Assembly: GCF_013030945.1 (NCBI RefSeq)
Contig: NZ_JABBXF010000033.1
Location: forward strand, 62,001-126,000
Source of the DNA: Streptomyces morookaense
GTDB taxonomy: Bacteria; Actinomycetota; Actinomycetes; Streptomycetales; Streptomycetaceae
Direction of reading: 5' to 3'
DNA: 64,000 bases
The notes below the pieces were generated by a model, which did no database searches, was not told the origin of the DNA, and saw only the letters and a program-made list of their open reading frames with translations. Numbering within the stretch: the stretch's first letter is position 1; every line of letters starts with the position of its first letter. Made by a program: the position numbers and the translations under genes. This document shows positions 24,993 to 32,574 of the stretch, piece after piece.

Positions 24993-25650
24993 CGATGTCA
25001 TCCCCCTTGATCGGTATCCATACGGTGACAGTGGTGCCGCGGCCCGGAGCGGATGTGACGGTGGTGGTGCCGTCGAGGGCACGGGCCCGCTCCTCCATGC
25101 CCAGCAGGCCGTTGGCGCGGCCCGGGGCGCGCGGGGCGGAGGCGTCGAACCCCACGCCGTCGTCGGCGACCACGGCGTGCACCTCGTGCGGGGCCAGGCA
25201 GACGCGGACCGTCACCCGGCGCCCCCCGGCATGGGCGAGGGCATTGCGCAGCGCCTCGCGCACGACGACGAACACCTCGCCGGCGATCAGCGGCGGCACC
25301 CAGGAGTCGTCGCCGTCGACGCGCAACTGCACCTGTACGCCGAGCGGCTCCATGGACCGCAGAAAGCCGCGCAGCTCGCCCTCCAGCGAGGCCCGCACAG
25401 GGGCGGCCGGGGCCACCGCCGGGCCGCGCAGGGACGAGACGACCTCCCGGGCGACGCCCAGCGTGTCCAGCAGAGCAGCACGGGCGTCGGCCAGCCGGGC
25501 CCGCTCGGCCGGGGTCAGTCCGGTCGCGGTCAGCTCCAGGAGGTCCAACCGCCGCAGAGCCAGCGCCAGTCCGGTGCCGATGCGGTCGTGGACCTCACGC
25601 GCAAGCCTTCCGCACACGGCTGCGTCGGGGGCGGTGTCGATGTGCGCCAC
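24985..25650 (-). CDS. Soluble, short histidine kinase
   Basis: 221 residues without any membrane segment. A HisKA_3-like box starts almost at the N-terminus (RLAREVHDRIGTGLALALRRLD, His21). The HATPase domain has EALRNALAHAGGRR (N box), VVADDGVGFDAS (G1) and GRANGLLGMEERARALDG (G2). The lack of any sensor domain suggests it reads a cytoplasmic partner or acts constitutively. Its promoter region carries an ARE-like box, so production may follow the butyrolactone signal. Confidence 0.85.
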   Translation of the reverse strand: MAHIDTAPDAAVCGRLAREVHDRIGTGLALALRRLDLLELTATGLTPAERARLADARAALLDTLGVAREVVSSLRGPAVAPAAPVRASLEGELRGFLRSMEPLGVQVQLRVDGDDSWVPPLIAGEVFVVVREALRNALAHAGGRRVTVRVCLAPHEVHAVVADDGVGFDASAPRAPGRANGLLGMEERARALDGTTTVTSAPGRGTTVTVWIPIKGDDIDD

Positions 25651-25734
25651 TGCGTTCCGCCTTCCTCTCCGAATCGGGCGAGCGGATGCCGAAGGCCCTC
25701 CCCCGGAGTGCTCACGGCGGCGACCCACACAGCA

Positions 25735-25761
25735 AGAATACAGAACACTCTCTTTGTTTTC
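25735..25761. promoter_or_regulatory. ARE-like operator upstream of the kinase/regulator operon
   Basis: The core AATACAGAACACTCTCTTTG, followed by TTTTC, is a semi-palindrome in an A/T-rich pocket between the kinase start and the end of the first TetR gene. It shares ATACAGAAC and CTTTG with the box at 26429 (reverse strand). It fits the general form of ArpA-type operators. Confidence 0.55.
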
Positions 25762-25767
25762 CAGGCG

Positions 25768-26352
25768 TCAGACGTCGCCGACCGCCACACCGTTCAGCAC
25801 CAACTCCCAGAGCCGGGCAACCCGGTTGGCGGCGCTCTCCCGCTCGCCCGAGCCCGTGCGGCGCCACACTTCGGCCCCCACCAGCAGATGCGCGATCAGT
25901 GCGGCAACAGCCATGGGCCGTGCCTCGGCGCGGAGTTCGCCCTGTCCGCTGGCATGGTCGAGCAGCCTGCGGACGGCGGGAAGCCAGGCCGCGGCCCAGT
26001 CGGCGGCGTCGGGCCGTTCACGCGTCAGCAGCGCGGCCGAACGCACGGCCGCGTCCTCCTCCAGCAACCGCGCGAGCCCCAGAGTCAGCGCCCCCACGGA
26101 CCGCAACGCATGACCCTGCGTCCCGGCCACCTCGTCGACAAGCGCCCGTGTGACCTCGCAGCCGCGCTTCACGACCGCGTCCGCCAACTCGCTCTTGCTG
26201 GCGAAGTGAAAGGTCAGCGCCCCCATGGAGACCTCCGCGGACTTGCAGATGCCGGACAGCGTGGCGCCCGCGTAGCCCTTGCGGTCGATCTCCGCAGCCG
26301 CCGCCCTGACGAGGGCCTCGCGCGTCCGGACCGCCCTCTCCTGCGCCACCAT
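25768..26352 (-). CDS. TetR-family regulator, ArpA/ScbR-like (possible pseudo-receptor)
   Basis: 194 residues. The helix-turn-helix is ALVRAAAAEIDRKGYAGATLSGICKSAEVSMGALTFHFASKSELADAV, the ArpA-like form in which a LTFHF stretch replaces the more usual YYHF. The C-terminal half is shorter and less like true receptors than the protein at 28456, so it could be a ScbR2-type pseudo-receptor that binds antibiotics or intermediates. GGGAGG precedes the ATG. A box at 26429-26457 lies about 75 bp upstream, suggesting self-control. Confidence 0.8.
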   Translation of the reverse strand: MVAQERAVRTREALVRAAAAEIDRKGYAGATLSGICKSAEVSMGALTFHFASKSELADAVVKRGCEVTRALVDEVAGTQGHALRSVGALTLGLARLLEEDAAVRSAALLTRERPDAADWAAAWLPAVRRLLDHASGQGELRAEARPMAVAALIAHLLVGAEVWRRTGSGERESAANRVARLWELVLNGVAVGDV

Positions 26353-26428
26353 CGCCCCTCCCGGATTCGTGACGAGCCCCCCACGGCCCCATGCCGACTC
26401 CGGCAGCACGATAGCGAGACGACCGGGC

Positions 26429-26457
26429 AATATCAAAGCGATCGTTCTGTATCTTTT
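26429..26457. promoter_or_regulatory. ARE-like operator upstream of the first TetR gene
   Basis: On the minus strand AAAAGATACAGAACGATCGC continues into TTTGATATT, an imperfect palindrome centred on CGATCG. ATACAGAAC and CTTTG are shared with the box at 25735. Confidence 0.55.
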
Positions 26458-26486
26458 GGGCCGGACTCCCTGCCGGAAAACGCAAG

Positions 26487-26515
26487 TTCCCCGTGCCTCG
26501 AACAGGCACGGGGAA
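26487..26515. terminator. Terminator hairpin after the reductase gene
   Basis: TTCCCCGTGCCT and AGGCACGGGGAA form a 12-bp perfect stem around CGAAC, 26 bp past the stop codon of the leftward SDR gene. Confidence 0.8.
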
Positions 26516-26540
26516 CCGGGCGGACGACACGGCCGGGCCG

Positions 26541-27317
26541 CTAGACGGCGGTCCACCCCCCGTCGACCGGCACGGAGGCCCCCGTGACGAACGACGACCT
26601 CGCGCTGCACAGCCATGCCGCGGCCTGCGCCACCTCGTCGGGTTCCGCCATCCGCTTCTGCACCGGGCGGGCGAGGAACTCCTGTCCCAACCCCGGTTCC
26701 GCATCAAGCACTTGTTCCATCATCTCGGTCAGCGTGTTGCCCACGATCAGCGCATTGACCCGGACTCCCTGCGGTCCGTACTCCGCGGCGGCCGCCTTCG
26801 TCATGCCGATGACCGCATGTTTGGCGGCCACGTACGCGGCCGAGGCCCCGGTCGCCACCGTCCCGGCCACGCTGGAGGTGTTCACAATGGAACCGCCGCC
26901 GCAGGCGAGCATCGCGGGCAGCTGGTGGCGCATGCAGTTCCACACGCCCCACACATTGACGTCCATGGTCCGCGCGTAGACCGCGTCGCCGACCTCGTGC
27001 AGCAGCGCACCGGACGTGGCGTAACCGGCGTTGTTGAAGGCCGCGTCCAGCCGCCCGAAGGTCCCGGTCGCCGCGGAGACCGCGCGCTCGGCGTCCTCGG
27101 GCACCGTCACGTCACCGGCCACCGCCAGGGCCCGGCCCCCCTCGGAGCGGATCCTGTCGGCGAGGGCGCACAGCCGGTCCTCGCGCCGGGCCATGAGGAC
27201 CACGGCGGCCCCCTCGGCGGCGAACAGCCGGGCCGCGGCCGCACCGATTCCGCTGGAGGCCCCCGTGATCAGGGCGACCCTGCCGTCGAGCATCCCCCGA
27301 GCGCCGCCCGCGTTCAT
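26541..27317 (-). CDS. SDR-family reductase of the butyrolactone locus
   Basis: 258 residues. The cofactor site is TGASSGIG, NAG is in FNNAGYAT, and the catalytic Ser-Tyr-Lys is in VNTSSVAGTVATGASAAYVAAKHAV. It overlaps the AfsA gene by 4 nt, so it is translated with it. In gamma-butyrolactone pathways a reductase acts on the butenolide phosphate or on the 6-keto group of the side chain (BarS1/ScbB-like steps). Either role fits here. Confidence 0.88.
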   Translation of the reverse strand: MNAGGARGMLDGRVALITGASSGIGAAAARLFAAEGAAVVLMARREDRLCALADRIRSEGGRALAVAGDVTVPEDAERAVSAATGTFGRLDAAFNNAGYATSGALLHEVGDAVYARTMDVNVWGVWNCMRHQLPAMLACGGGSIVNTSSVAGTVATGASAAYVAAKHAVIGMTKAAAAEYGPQGVRVNALIVGNTLTEMMEQVLDAEPGLGQEFLARPVQKRMAEPDEVAQAAAWLCSARSSFVTGASVPVDGGWTAV

Positions 27318-28225
27318 ATCCGCTCCAGGGTGACCACGGAGGAGAAGACGCACGCCTCGTTCTGGACGGCGGAGACCAGCACTCTTCTGCGGCCGGCCCG
27401 GTCGGCGGGGAGCCGGTCGGTCAGGATCCAGCAGGGCGCGTCGAGTTCGGCGTACGCGGTGAAGGTGACGTCCATCGCGACCGGGACGATCCGCTGCGGG
27501 TACGCGGCCGCATGCGCCGCCTGGCGTGCCGCTTCGAGCAGCAGCATGCCCGGGGCGTGGTCGACGAGGTGGTCGAAGAGCGCCGGATGGAAGAGGTCGA
27601 TGCGCAGCTGGTGGACGTCCCGGGCGTGGGTGGGCGACAGGACCACGTCGGCGAACCGCTCGCGTCCCGCGCGGCACGGCGCCGTCGGCGGGGCGAGCGG
27701 GACCGTGCGGGAGACGGCCTCCGCGAGATTCGCGTAACGGCCGCGCAGACGACGATAGACGGCGGGCCGGTGGTTGGCGAACCCGGTCCGCGCCCGGCCC
27801 AGCCGTACACCGGCGCGTACGACATCGACGTCCATCGCGACGGAGACCAGCCGGCCGGAGCGGCGTACGACGTCGGAGCACGCGATGCGCAGTTCGACCT
27901 CGGCCGGGCCGGGACCGGCCGCCAGGGCCGCGGGGTCGAGGGCGAACCGCAGATCGCTCCACGACTGACGGTCCCCGAAGGGCACGTCGAAGGCGGCGTG
28001 ACTGAGCAACGGAACGGTCTGGCGCACGGATTCGGCCAGCAGGAGCGGGTCGTGGAGGCCGTGCCGCGGGCCGTAGAAATCATGGGTGACGGGCCAGCGC
28101 GCCGTGACGACGAAGGCGCCGGGGCCGGCGGGCCGCCATCCGGTGAGCAACACCTCGGACTCGGCCGTCTTGTGGACGAACGCGCGGGGCACCGTGCTCA
28201 TCGTGCCTGTAGCGCTGGACGACAT
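27314..28225 (-). CDS. afsA: AfsA-family gamma-butyrolactone synthase
   Basis: 303 residues with two AfsA hot-dog repeats: FVHKTAESEVLLTGW...HGLHDPLLLAESVRQTVPLLSHAAFDVP and LFHPALFDHLVDHAPGMLLLEAARQAAH...VPVAMDVTFTAYAELDAP. The enzyme joins a beta-ketoacyl thioester to dihydroxyacetone phosphate, the key step of A-factor-type signals. It is divergent from the receptor gene at 28456 with 230 bp between them, the classical scbA/scbR layout. Start at ATG 28225 after GGGGGA. Confidence 0.9.
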   Translation of the reverse strand: MSSSATGTMSTVPRAFVHKTAESEVLLTGWRPAGPGAFVVTARWPVTHDFYGPRHGLHDPLLLAESVRQTVPLLSHAAFDVPFGDRQSWSDLRFALDPAALAAGPGPAEVELRIACSDVVRRSGRLVSVAMDVDVVRAGVRLGRARTGFANHRPAVYRRLRGRYANLAEAVSRTVPLAPPTAPCRAGRERFADVVLSPTHARDVHQLRIDLFHPALFDHLVDHAPGMLLLEAARQAAHAAAYPQRIVPVAMDVTFTAYAELDAPCWILTDRLPADRAGRRRVLVSAVQNEACVFSSVVTLERI

Positions 28226-28282
28226 GATGCATTCCCCCTGTGCAGTGGACGGGCCGGGCCGGATGCCGGGCCGAAGCCGCAG

Positions 28283-28312
28283 AACAAACATAAAGAGTGC
28301 TCGCTTTTCTAC
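28283..28312. promoter_or_regulatory. ARE-like operator in front of afsA
   Basis: ACAAACATAAAGAGTGCTCG followed by CTTTTCTACC, about 60 bp upstream of afsA. On the reverse strand CACTCTTTATGTTT resembles CACTCTCTTTGTTT of the box at 25735. Confidence 0.5.
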
Positions 28313-28416
28313 CCTCATGAACGTCTCAAGTAATTCCCATGGATCGACCAAGTGGCAGACAGGGGGTCCGGTAATTTCGTTCCGCAAGGGGGCTGGGAGA
28401 ATCACCCCGGACACTG

Positions 28417-28444
28417 TTAACGTAAAGGTCGTTCTAATTTTTTC
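28417..28444. promoter_or_regulatory. ARE-like operator at the receptor gene promoter
   Basis: TTAACGTAAAGGTCGTTCTA followed by a T-run ends 11 bp before the receptor ATG. It has the A/T-rich arms and central GTCGTTCT typical of receptor self-control sites. It is the weakest of the four boxes by eye. Confidence 0.4.
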
Positions 28445-28455
28445 CAGGAGGCAGG

Positions 28456-29088
28456 ATGGGACGCCCCAAGCAGGAACGGGCCGTGCAGACCCGTGAGGCG
28501 ATCCTTCGTGCGGCGGCCGAGGTCTTCGACGAGTACGGCTACGCCGGTGCGAGCGTCAACCGCATCCTCGAGCGTGCGGGCACCACGGCCGGAGCCATGT
28601 ACTTCCACTTCAAGTCCAAGGAAGGCCTGGCCCGCGCGGTGATGGGCGCGCAGCCGCAGACGATCGTCCCGCTGCTGGATTCCCAGGGGCTGCAGCGGCT
28701 GGTGGACATCACCATGATCTGGTCCTTCCAGCTCCAGCGCGACCCGCTGCTGCGGGCGGGGGTCCGGCTGGCCACGGAGCAGTCGGGCCTCCAGGACGCC
28801 ACGTCCTACGTGGAGTGGGCACAGATCATGGCGGACTGCCTGGTCGTCGCCTCCGACAAGGGCGAGCTCCAGGCCGGCGTGGACCCGCAGGAGACGGCCG
28901 AGTTCGTCGTCGAGGCGTGCACCGGCATGCAGATCTATTCGTCCGTCACGACCGGGCGCCAGGATCTCCCCGAGCGCGTGGTGCGCATGTGGCACCTGCT
29001 GCTGCCGGGCATTGCGGTGCCGGCGGTGGTGGCCCGCACCGAGGTGAGCCCTTCCAGGGTCCGTCTTCCGGAGCACGCGGCAGACTGA
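28456..29088 (+). CDS. Gamma-butyrolactone receptor (ArpA/ScbR family)
   Basis: 210 residues. The DNA-binding part MGRPKQERAVQTREAILRAAAEVFDEYGYAGASVNRILERAGTTAGAMYFHFKSKEGLARAVM is diagnostic of butyrolactone receptors. The ligand-domain segment IWSFQLQRDPLLRAGVRLATEQSG...YVEWAQIMADCL contains the Trp that contacts the ligand in CprB/ArpA-type proteins. It probably represses afsA and itself until the signal accumulates. CAGGAGG precedes the ATG. Confidence 0.92.
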   Translation: MGRPKQERAVQTREAILRAAAEVFDEYGYAGASVNRILERAGTTAGAMYFHFKSKEGLARAVMGAQPQTIVPLLDSQGLQRLVDITMIWSFQLQRDPLLRAGVRLATEQSGLQDATSYVEWAQIMADCLVVASDKGELQAGVDPQETAEFVVEACTGMQIYSSVTTGRQDLPERVVRMWHLLLPGIAVPAVVARTEVSPSRVRLPEHAAD

Positions 29089-29417
29089 GGCCGGTTCGGC
29101 GACTGCGGGTTCGTTGTGGCCGCTCGCGCAGTTCCTCCCCCAGCTACCGCTGGGGGTACCCCCAGCGCCCCTGACGGGGCGCACCCGGAACGCAACGCTC
29201 CACGGACCGGTTCCGGTCAACTCGCAGGCAGAACACCCGTTCCCTTGATCGTCTTCTCCCCATGGTCAGGGCCGTAAGCCCATTCACTGGTTACCGTGTC
29301 CAGCATGCGGACGGCGCGCCAGCGGCCGATTCCGTCACCGACCGTCTTGTGATCGTCACATGCCAGCCGCACGATCGGTCCTCGTCCAGCCCCAAGGAAC
29401 GGCTCCGAGGAGACGAC
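29089..29417. other. 329-bp intergenic region: repeat plus encapsulin leader
   Basis: The first part (29115-29183) is a composite palindromic repeat. The remainder (about 29200-29410) is the leader of the encapsulin gene, with GAGGAGACGAC as ribosome binding site. No other gene is supported; open frames here are extensions of the encapsulin frame or its complement. Confidence 0.6.
29115..29183. repeat. Intergenic palindrome carrying a nested palindrome
   Basis: GTGGCCGCTCGCGCAGTTCC is followed by TCCCCCAGCTACCGCTGGGG and GTACCCCCAG, then CGCCCCTGACGGGGCGC. The outer parts are the common repeat at 21741. The inner palindrome stands where the common repeat has only CCCC. The copy at 45341 has the same junctions. 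Confidence 0.75.
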
Positions 29418-30794
29418 ATGAACGATCGGCTCAGCCTCGCGCCCGATGCCGCACGGCAGTTGGCGACGACCACCAAGACCACCCCGCAGATGCGCGGGAT
29501 CACCCCGCGCTACCTGCTGCGCGCCCTCCCCTGGGTCGACGTCGACTCCGGTGTCTACCGGGTCAACCGGCGCCGTACGTTCATCCTCGGCGACGACAGG
29601 ATCAGCACCTACCAGGACGGCGACAACCACCGCGTCATCGCCGACGACCTGCGCGAACTGCCCTACCTGCGCGAGGCCGAGGACGGGCTGCTCGCCGAAA
29701 TGGCCGGGGCCTTCACCCAGGTGACCTTCGACGCCGGGCAGGTGCTGGCCGACGAGGGCAGCTCCTCCGACCGGCTCTGGGTGATCGTCCTCGGCCGCGC
29801 CGAGAAGCGCGTCACCGGCCGGTACGGCGAGGACGCCCTGCTGGAGGTCGTCGGCGACGGCCAGTTCTTCGACCTCGACTCGTGGACGCGCTGCTCGCCG
29901 CTGCCGTTCCGCGTCAAGGCACTCACCTCCGGCGTGGCGCTCACCGTCGAGCGCAGCGTGCTGGAATCGCTGGCCGGCCGGGATGCCGCACTGCGCGCCG
30001 CCATCGACGCCCACCTCGCCGGCAACACGCCCGCACCGGGCTCCGAGGTGCCGGTCGACCTCGCCGGGGGCCACGTCGGCGAGGTCGAACTGCCGGGCAC
30101 CTACGTCGAGTACGAGGACACCCCGCGCGAGTACCACATGACCCTCGCCCAGACCGTGCTGCGCGTCCACACCCGCGTCTCCGACCTGTACAACGAGCCC
30201 CACGACCAGACCCGCGTGCAGGCCGGGCTCACCATCCAGGCGCTGCGCGAACGCCAGGAGTCGATGATCCTCAACCACCCCGACTTCGGCCTCTTCAACA
30301 ATGTCGCCCCCGGCCAGCGCGTGCAGACCCGCACCGGCTCGCCGACCCCCGACGACCTCGACGAGCTGCTGTCCCGGGTGTGGAAGCAGCCCGGCTACTT
30401 CCTCGCGCACCCGCGTGCCATTGCCGCGTTCGGCCGGGAATGTACGCGTCGGGGTGTGCCCCCGGTCACCGACTCCAGGTTCGGCAGCCCCCTGCTGACC
30501 TGGCGCGGAGTCCCGCTGCTGCCCTCCGACAAGGTGCCCCTCACCGGCGCGGGCGGGACGTCGCAGATCCTGCTGATGCGCACCGGCGAGGCCGAGCAGG
30601 GCGTCGTCGGCCTGCGCCCCTCCGGCGTGCCCGACGAGGTCGAGCCCGGCCTGTCCATGCGCAACATGGGCACCGACCACAAGGCGATCACCTCGTACCT
30701 GCTGACGGCCTACTTCAACGCCGCGGTGCTGGTCGAGGACGCGCTCGCCGTCCTCGAGAACGTCGAGGTGTCGAACTACCATGACTACTCCTGA
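29418..30794 (+). CDS. Family 2 (2B-type) encapsulin shell protein with cNMP-binding-like domain
   Basis: 458 residues. The HK97-fold shell part is recognisable in the N-terminal arm (LSLAPDAARQLATTTKTTPQMRGITPRYLLRALPWVDVDSGVYRVNRR) and the C-terminal half (EYHMTLAQTVLRVHTRVSDLYNEPHDQTRVQAGLTIQALRERQE to the end). Between about residues 80 and 200 lies a Crp-like cyclic-nucleotide-binding domain (FTQVTFDAGQVLADEGSSSDRLWVIVLGRAEKR...GDGQFFDLDSW). This insertion defines family 2B shells. The gene overlaps the cysteine desulfurase gene by 14 bp, so shell and cargo are made together. Confidence 0.9.
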   Translation: MNDRLSLAPDAARQLATTTKTTPQMRGITPRYLLRALPWVDVDSGVYRVNRRRTFILGDDRISTYQDGDNHRVIADDLRELPYLREAEDGLLAEMAGAFTQVTFDAGQVLADEGSSSDRLWVIVLGRAEKRVTGRYGEDALLEVVGDGQFFDLDSWTRCSPLPFRVKALTSGVALTVERSVLESLAGRDAALRAAIDAHLAGNTPAPGSEVPVDLAGGHVGEVELPGTYVEYEDTPREYHMTLAQTVLRVHTRVSDLYNEPHDQTRVQAGLTIQALRERQESMILNHPDFGLFNNVAPGQRVQTRTGSPTPDDLDELLSRVWKQPGYFLAHPRAIAAFGRECTRRGVPPVTDSRFGSPLLTWRGVPLLPSDKVPLTGAGGTSQILLMRTGEAEQGVVGLRPSGVPDEVEPGLSMRNMGTDHKAITSYLLTAYFNAAVLVEDALAVLENVEVSNYHDYS

Positions 30795-32073
30795 CGTTGC
30801 CGCCGGGACCGCCACCGCGGACCGCCCGGACGTCCGCACCGGGAGCACCCGCGCCGGCGGCTTCGACCCCGAACTCGCCCGGCGCGACGTCCCGATCCTG
30901 CACCGCACGGTCAACGGCCGTCCGCTGGTGTGGCTCGACAACGGCGCCACGACCCAGAAGCCGCGCCAGGTCATCGAGGCCCTCGCCGGCTACTACAGCA
31001 CCACCAACTCCAACATCCACCGCGGTGCGCACACCCTGGCCCGCGAGGCCACCGAGGCGTACGAGGGCGGCCGCGCGGCCGTGGCGGGCTTCCTGGGGGC
31101 CGCGTCCCCGGACAGCATCGTCTTCACGCGCGGCACGACCGAGGCCGTCAACCTGGTCGCGCAGAGCTGGGGGCGGGACAACCTCGGTCCCGGGGACGAG
31201 ATCCTCGTCTCCACACTGGAGCACCACTCGGACATCGTCCCCTGGCAGTTGATCGCCAAGGAACGCAAGGCCCGGGTCGTGCCCGTCCCGCTGCTGCCGG
31301 ACGGGCAGATCGACCAGGCCGCCTTCGCGGACCTGCTGTCCTACCGCACCCAGCTGGTGGCCGTCAGCCACGCGTCCAACGTGCTGGGCACGGTGCCGCC
31401 CGTCAAGGAGATGACCGCGCTCGCGCACCGCTACGGCGCCCGGGTGCTGATCGACGGCGCCCAGGCCGTGGCCCACTTCCCCGTGGACGTCCAGGACCTG
31501 GACGCGGACTTCTACGTCTTCTCGGGCCACAAGCTCTACGGGCCCACGGGGATCGGCGCGCTGTACGCCAAGCCGGATGTGCTCGAGGCCATGCGGCCCT
31601 GGCAGGGCGGCGGGAACATGATCGACCAGGTCGACTTCGCCGGCAGCACGTTCGCGCCCGTCCCGCACCGGCTCGAAGCGGGCACGGGCGACCTGTCCGG
31701 CCCGGTCGGGCTGCGGGCCGCCATGGAGTGGCTGACGTCCTTCGACCACCGCGCCGTCGCCGCGTACGAGACGGCCCTGACGCAGTACGCGCAACAGGCA
31801 CTCGCCACGGTGCCCGGCCTCGAAGTGCTGGGGTCGGCGCCCGAGCGGGTGGCCGTGCTGACGTTCACGATGGCCGGGCAGGACCCGTCGGCCATCGCGT
31901 CCTGGCTCGACCAGGACGGCATAGCCGTCCGGGCCGGACACCACTGCGCACAGCCGGCGCTGCGGTTCTACGGCCTGGAGAGCGCGGCACGGGCCTCGCT
32001 CGCGCTCTACAACACCGCCGAGGAAGTAGACCAGTTGGTGGACTCGCTGATGCGGATGCAGGAACAGGGCTGA
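30781..32073 (+). CDS. SufS-type cysteine desulfurase, probable encapsulin cargo
   Basis: 430 residues, PLP-dependent group II desulfurase. PLP-Lys251 is in FYVFSGHKLYGPTGIGALYA, the persulfide Cys389 in AVRAGHHCAQPALRFYG, and the substrate Arg region at STFAPVPHRLEAGTGD. Residues 1-28 form an Ala/Thr/Gly-rich disordered extension that could serve for loading into the shell; it is short compared with the long extensions described for some encapsulated desulfurases. No sufBCD/sufU genes are nearby, so it does not belong to a housekeeping Suf operon. Sulfur storage or redox stress is the expected role of such compartments. Confidence 0.9.
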   Translation: MTTPDVAAGTATADRPDVRTGSTRAGGFDPELARRDVPILHRTVNGRPLVWLDNGATTQKPRQVIEALAGYYSTTNSNIHRGAHTLAREATEAYEGGRAAVAGFLGAASPDSIVFTRGTTEAVNLVAQSWGRDNLGPGDEILVSTLEHHSDIVPWQLIAKERKARVVPVPLLPDGQIDQAAFADLLSYRTQLVAVSHASNVLGTVPPVKEMTALAHRYGARVLIDGAQAVAHFPVDVQDLDADFYVFSGHKLYGPTGIGALYAKPDVLEAMRPWQGGGNMIDQVDFAGSTFAPVPHRLEAGTGDLSGPVGLRAAMEWLTSFDHRAVAAYETALTQYAQQALATVPGLEVLGSAPERVAVLTFTMAGQDPSAIASWLDQDGIAVRAGHHCAQPALRFYGLESAARASLALYNTAEEVDQLVDSLMRMQEQG

Positions 32074-32083
32074 GGAGCAGGGG

Positions 32084-32120
32084 CGGGGGCGGTGGCCCGG
32101 GTTTTCGAGGGCCCGCCCCC
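32084..32120. terminator. Terminator between desulfurase and acetyltransferase genes
   Basis: GGGGGCGGTGGCCC pairs with GGGCCCGCCCCC around GGGTTTTCGA, with a 2-nt bulge, between converging genes. Confidence 0.6.
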
Positions 32121-32121
32121 G

Positions 32122-32574
32122 TCAGCGCAGCGGGCTCGCGAAGTGGAAGGCCGAGACCGTCATACCGCGCGCGTGGTAGAAGCGGTGCGCACCGCCGTTC
32201 GTCACGCCCGAATCCAGCTCCAGGCGCTCACAACCGGCCCGCGCCGCACGGGATTCGAGCTCCTCCCACAGCCGCGCCCCGATGCCCTCGGAGCGGCGTC
32301 CGGGATCGGTGACGAGGTCGTCCACGAACAGCACCCGGCCCCGGCTCGTCGCCAGGACCCGGTACGTGGCCAGCCCCGCGCAGCGGCCGTCCGCGTCGTC
32401 GTACGCGGCGAGGAAGACCAGCCCCTGGGCATGCGCCTCCGTCACGAACGCGGCACACGCCTCCGGGGTCAGCGCCGGGCGCAGGGTGTGCAACAGCGGT
32501 TGCACGTCGGCGGCCATGCGGGAGTCGCCGGGCTCGACCACCGTCGTGGTCAACTGCATCGACCGCACGGGCAT
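32122..32574 (-). CDS. GNAT-family N-acetyltransferase
   Basis: 150 residues. The acetyl-CoA loop is in LFVDDLVTDPGRRSEGIGARLWEELESRA (R-x-x-G-I/G-x-A form), and the fold ends in LELDSGVTNGGAHRFYHARGM. The start codon overlaps the stop of the upstream DsbA-like gene by one base; an internal ATG at 32559 is possible. The substrate is unknown. Confidence 0.85.
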   Translation of the reverse strand: MPVRSMQLTTTVVEPGDSRMAADVQPLLHTLRPALTPEACAAFVTEAHAQGLVFLAAYDDADGRCAGLATYRVLATSRGRVLFVDDLVTDPGRRSEGIGARLWEELESRAARAGCERLELDSGVTNGGAHRFYHARGMTVSAFHFASPLR

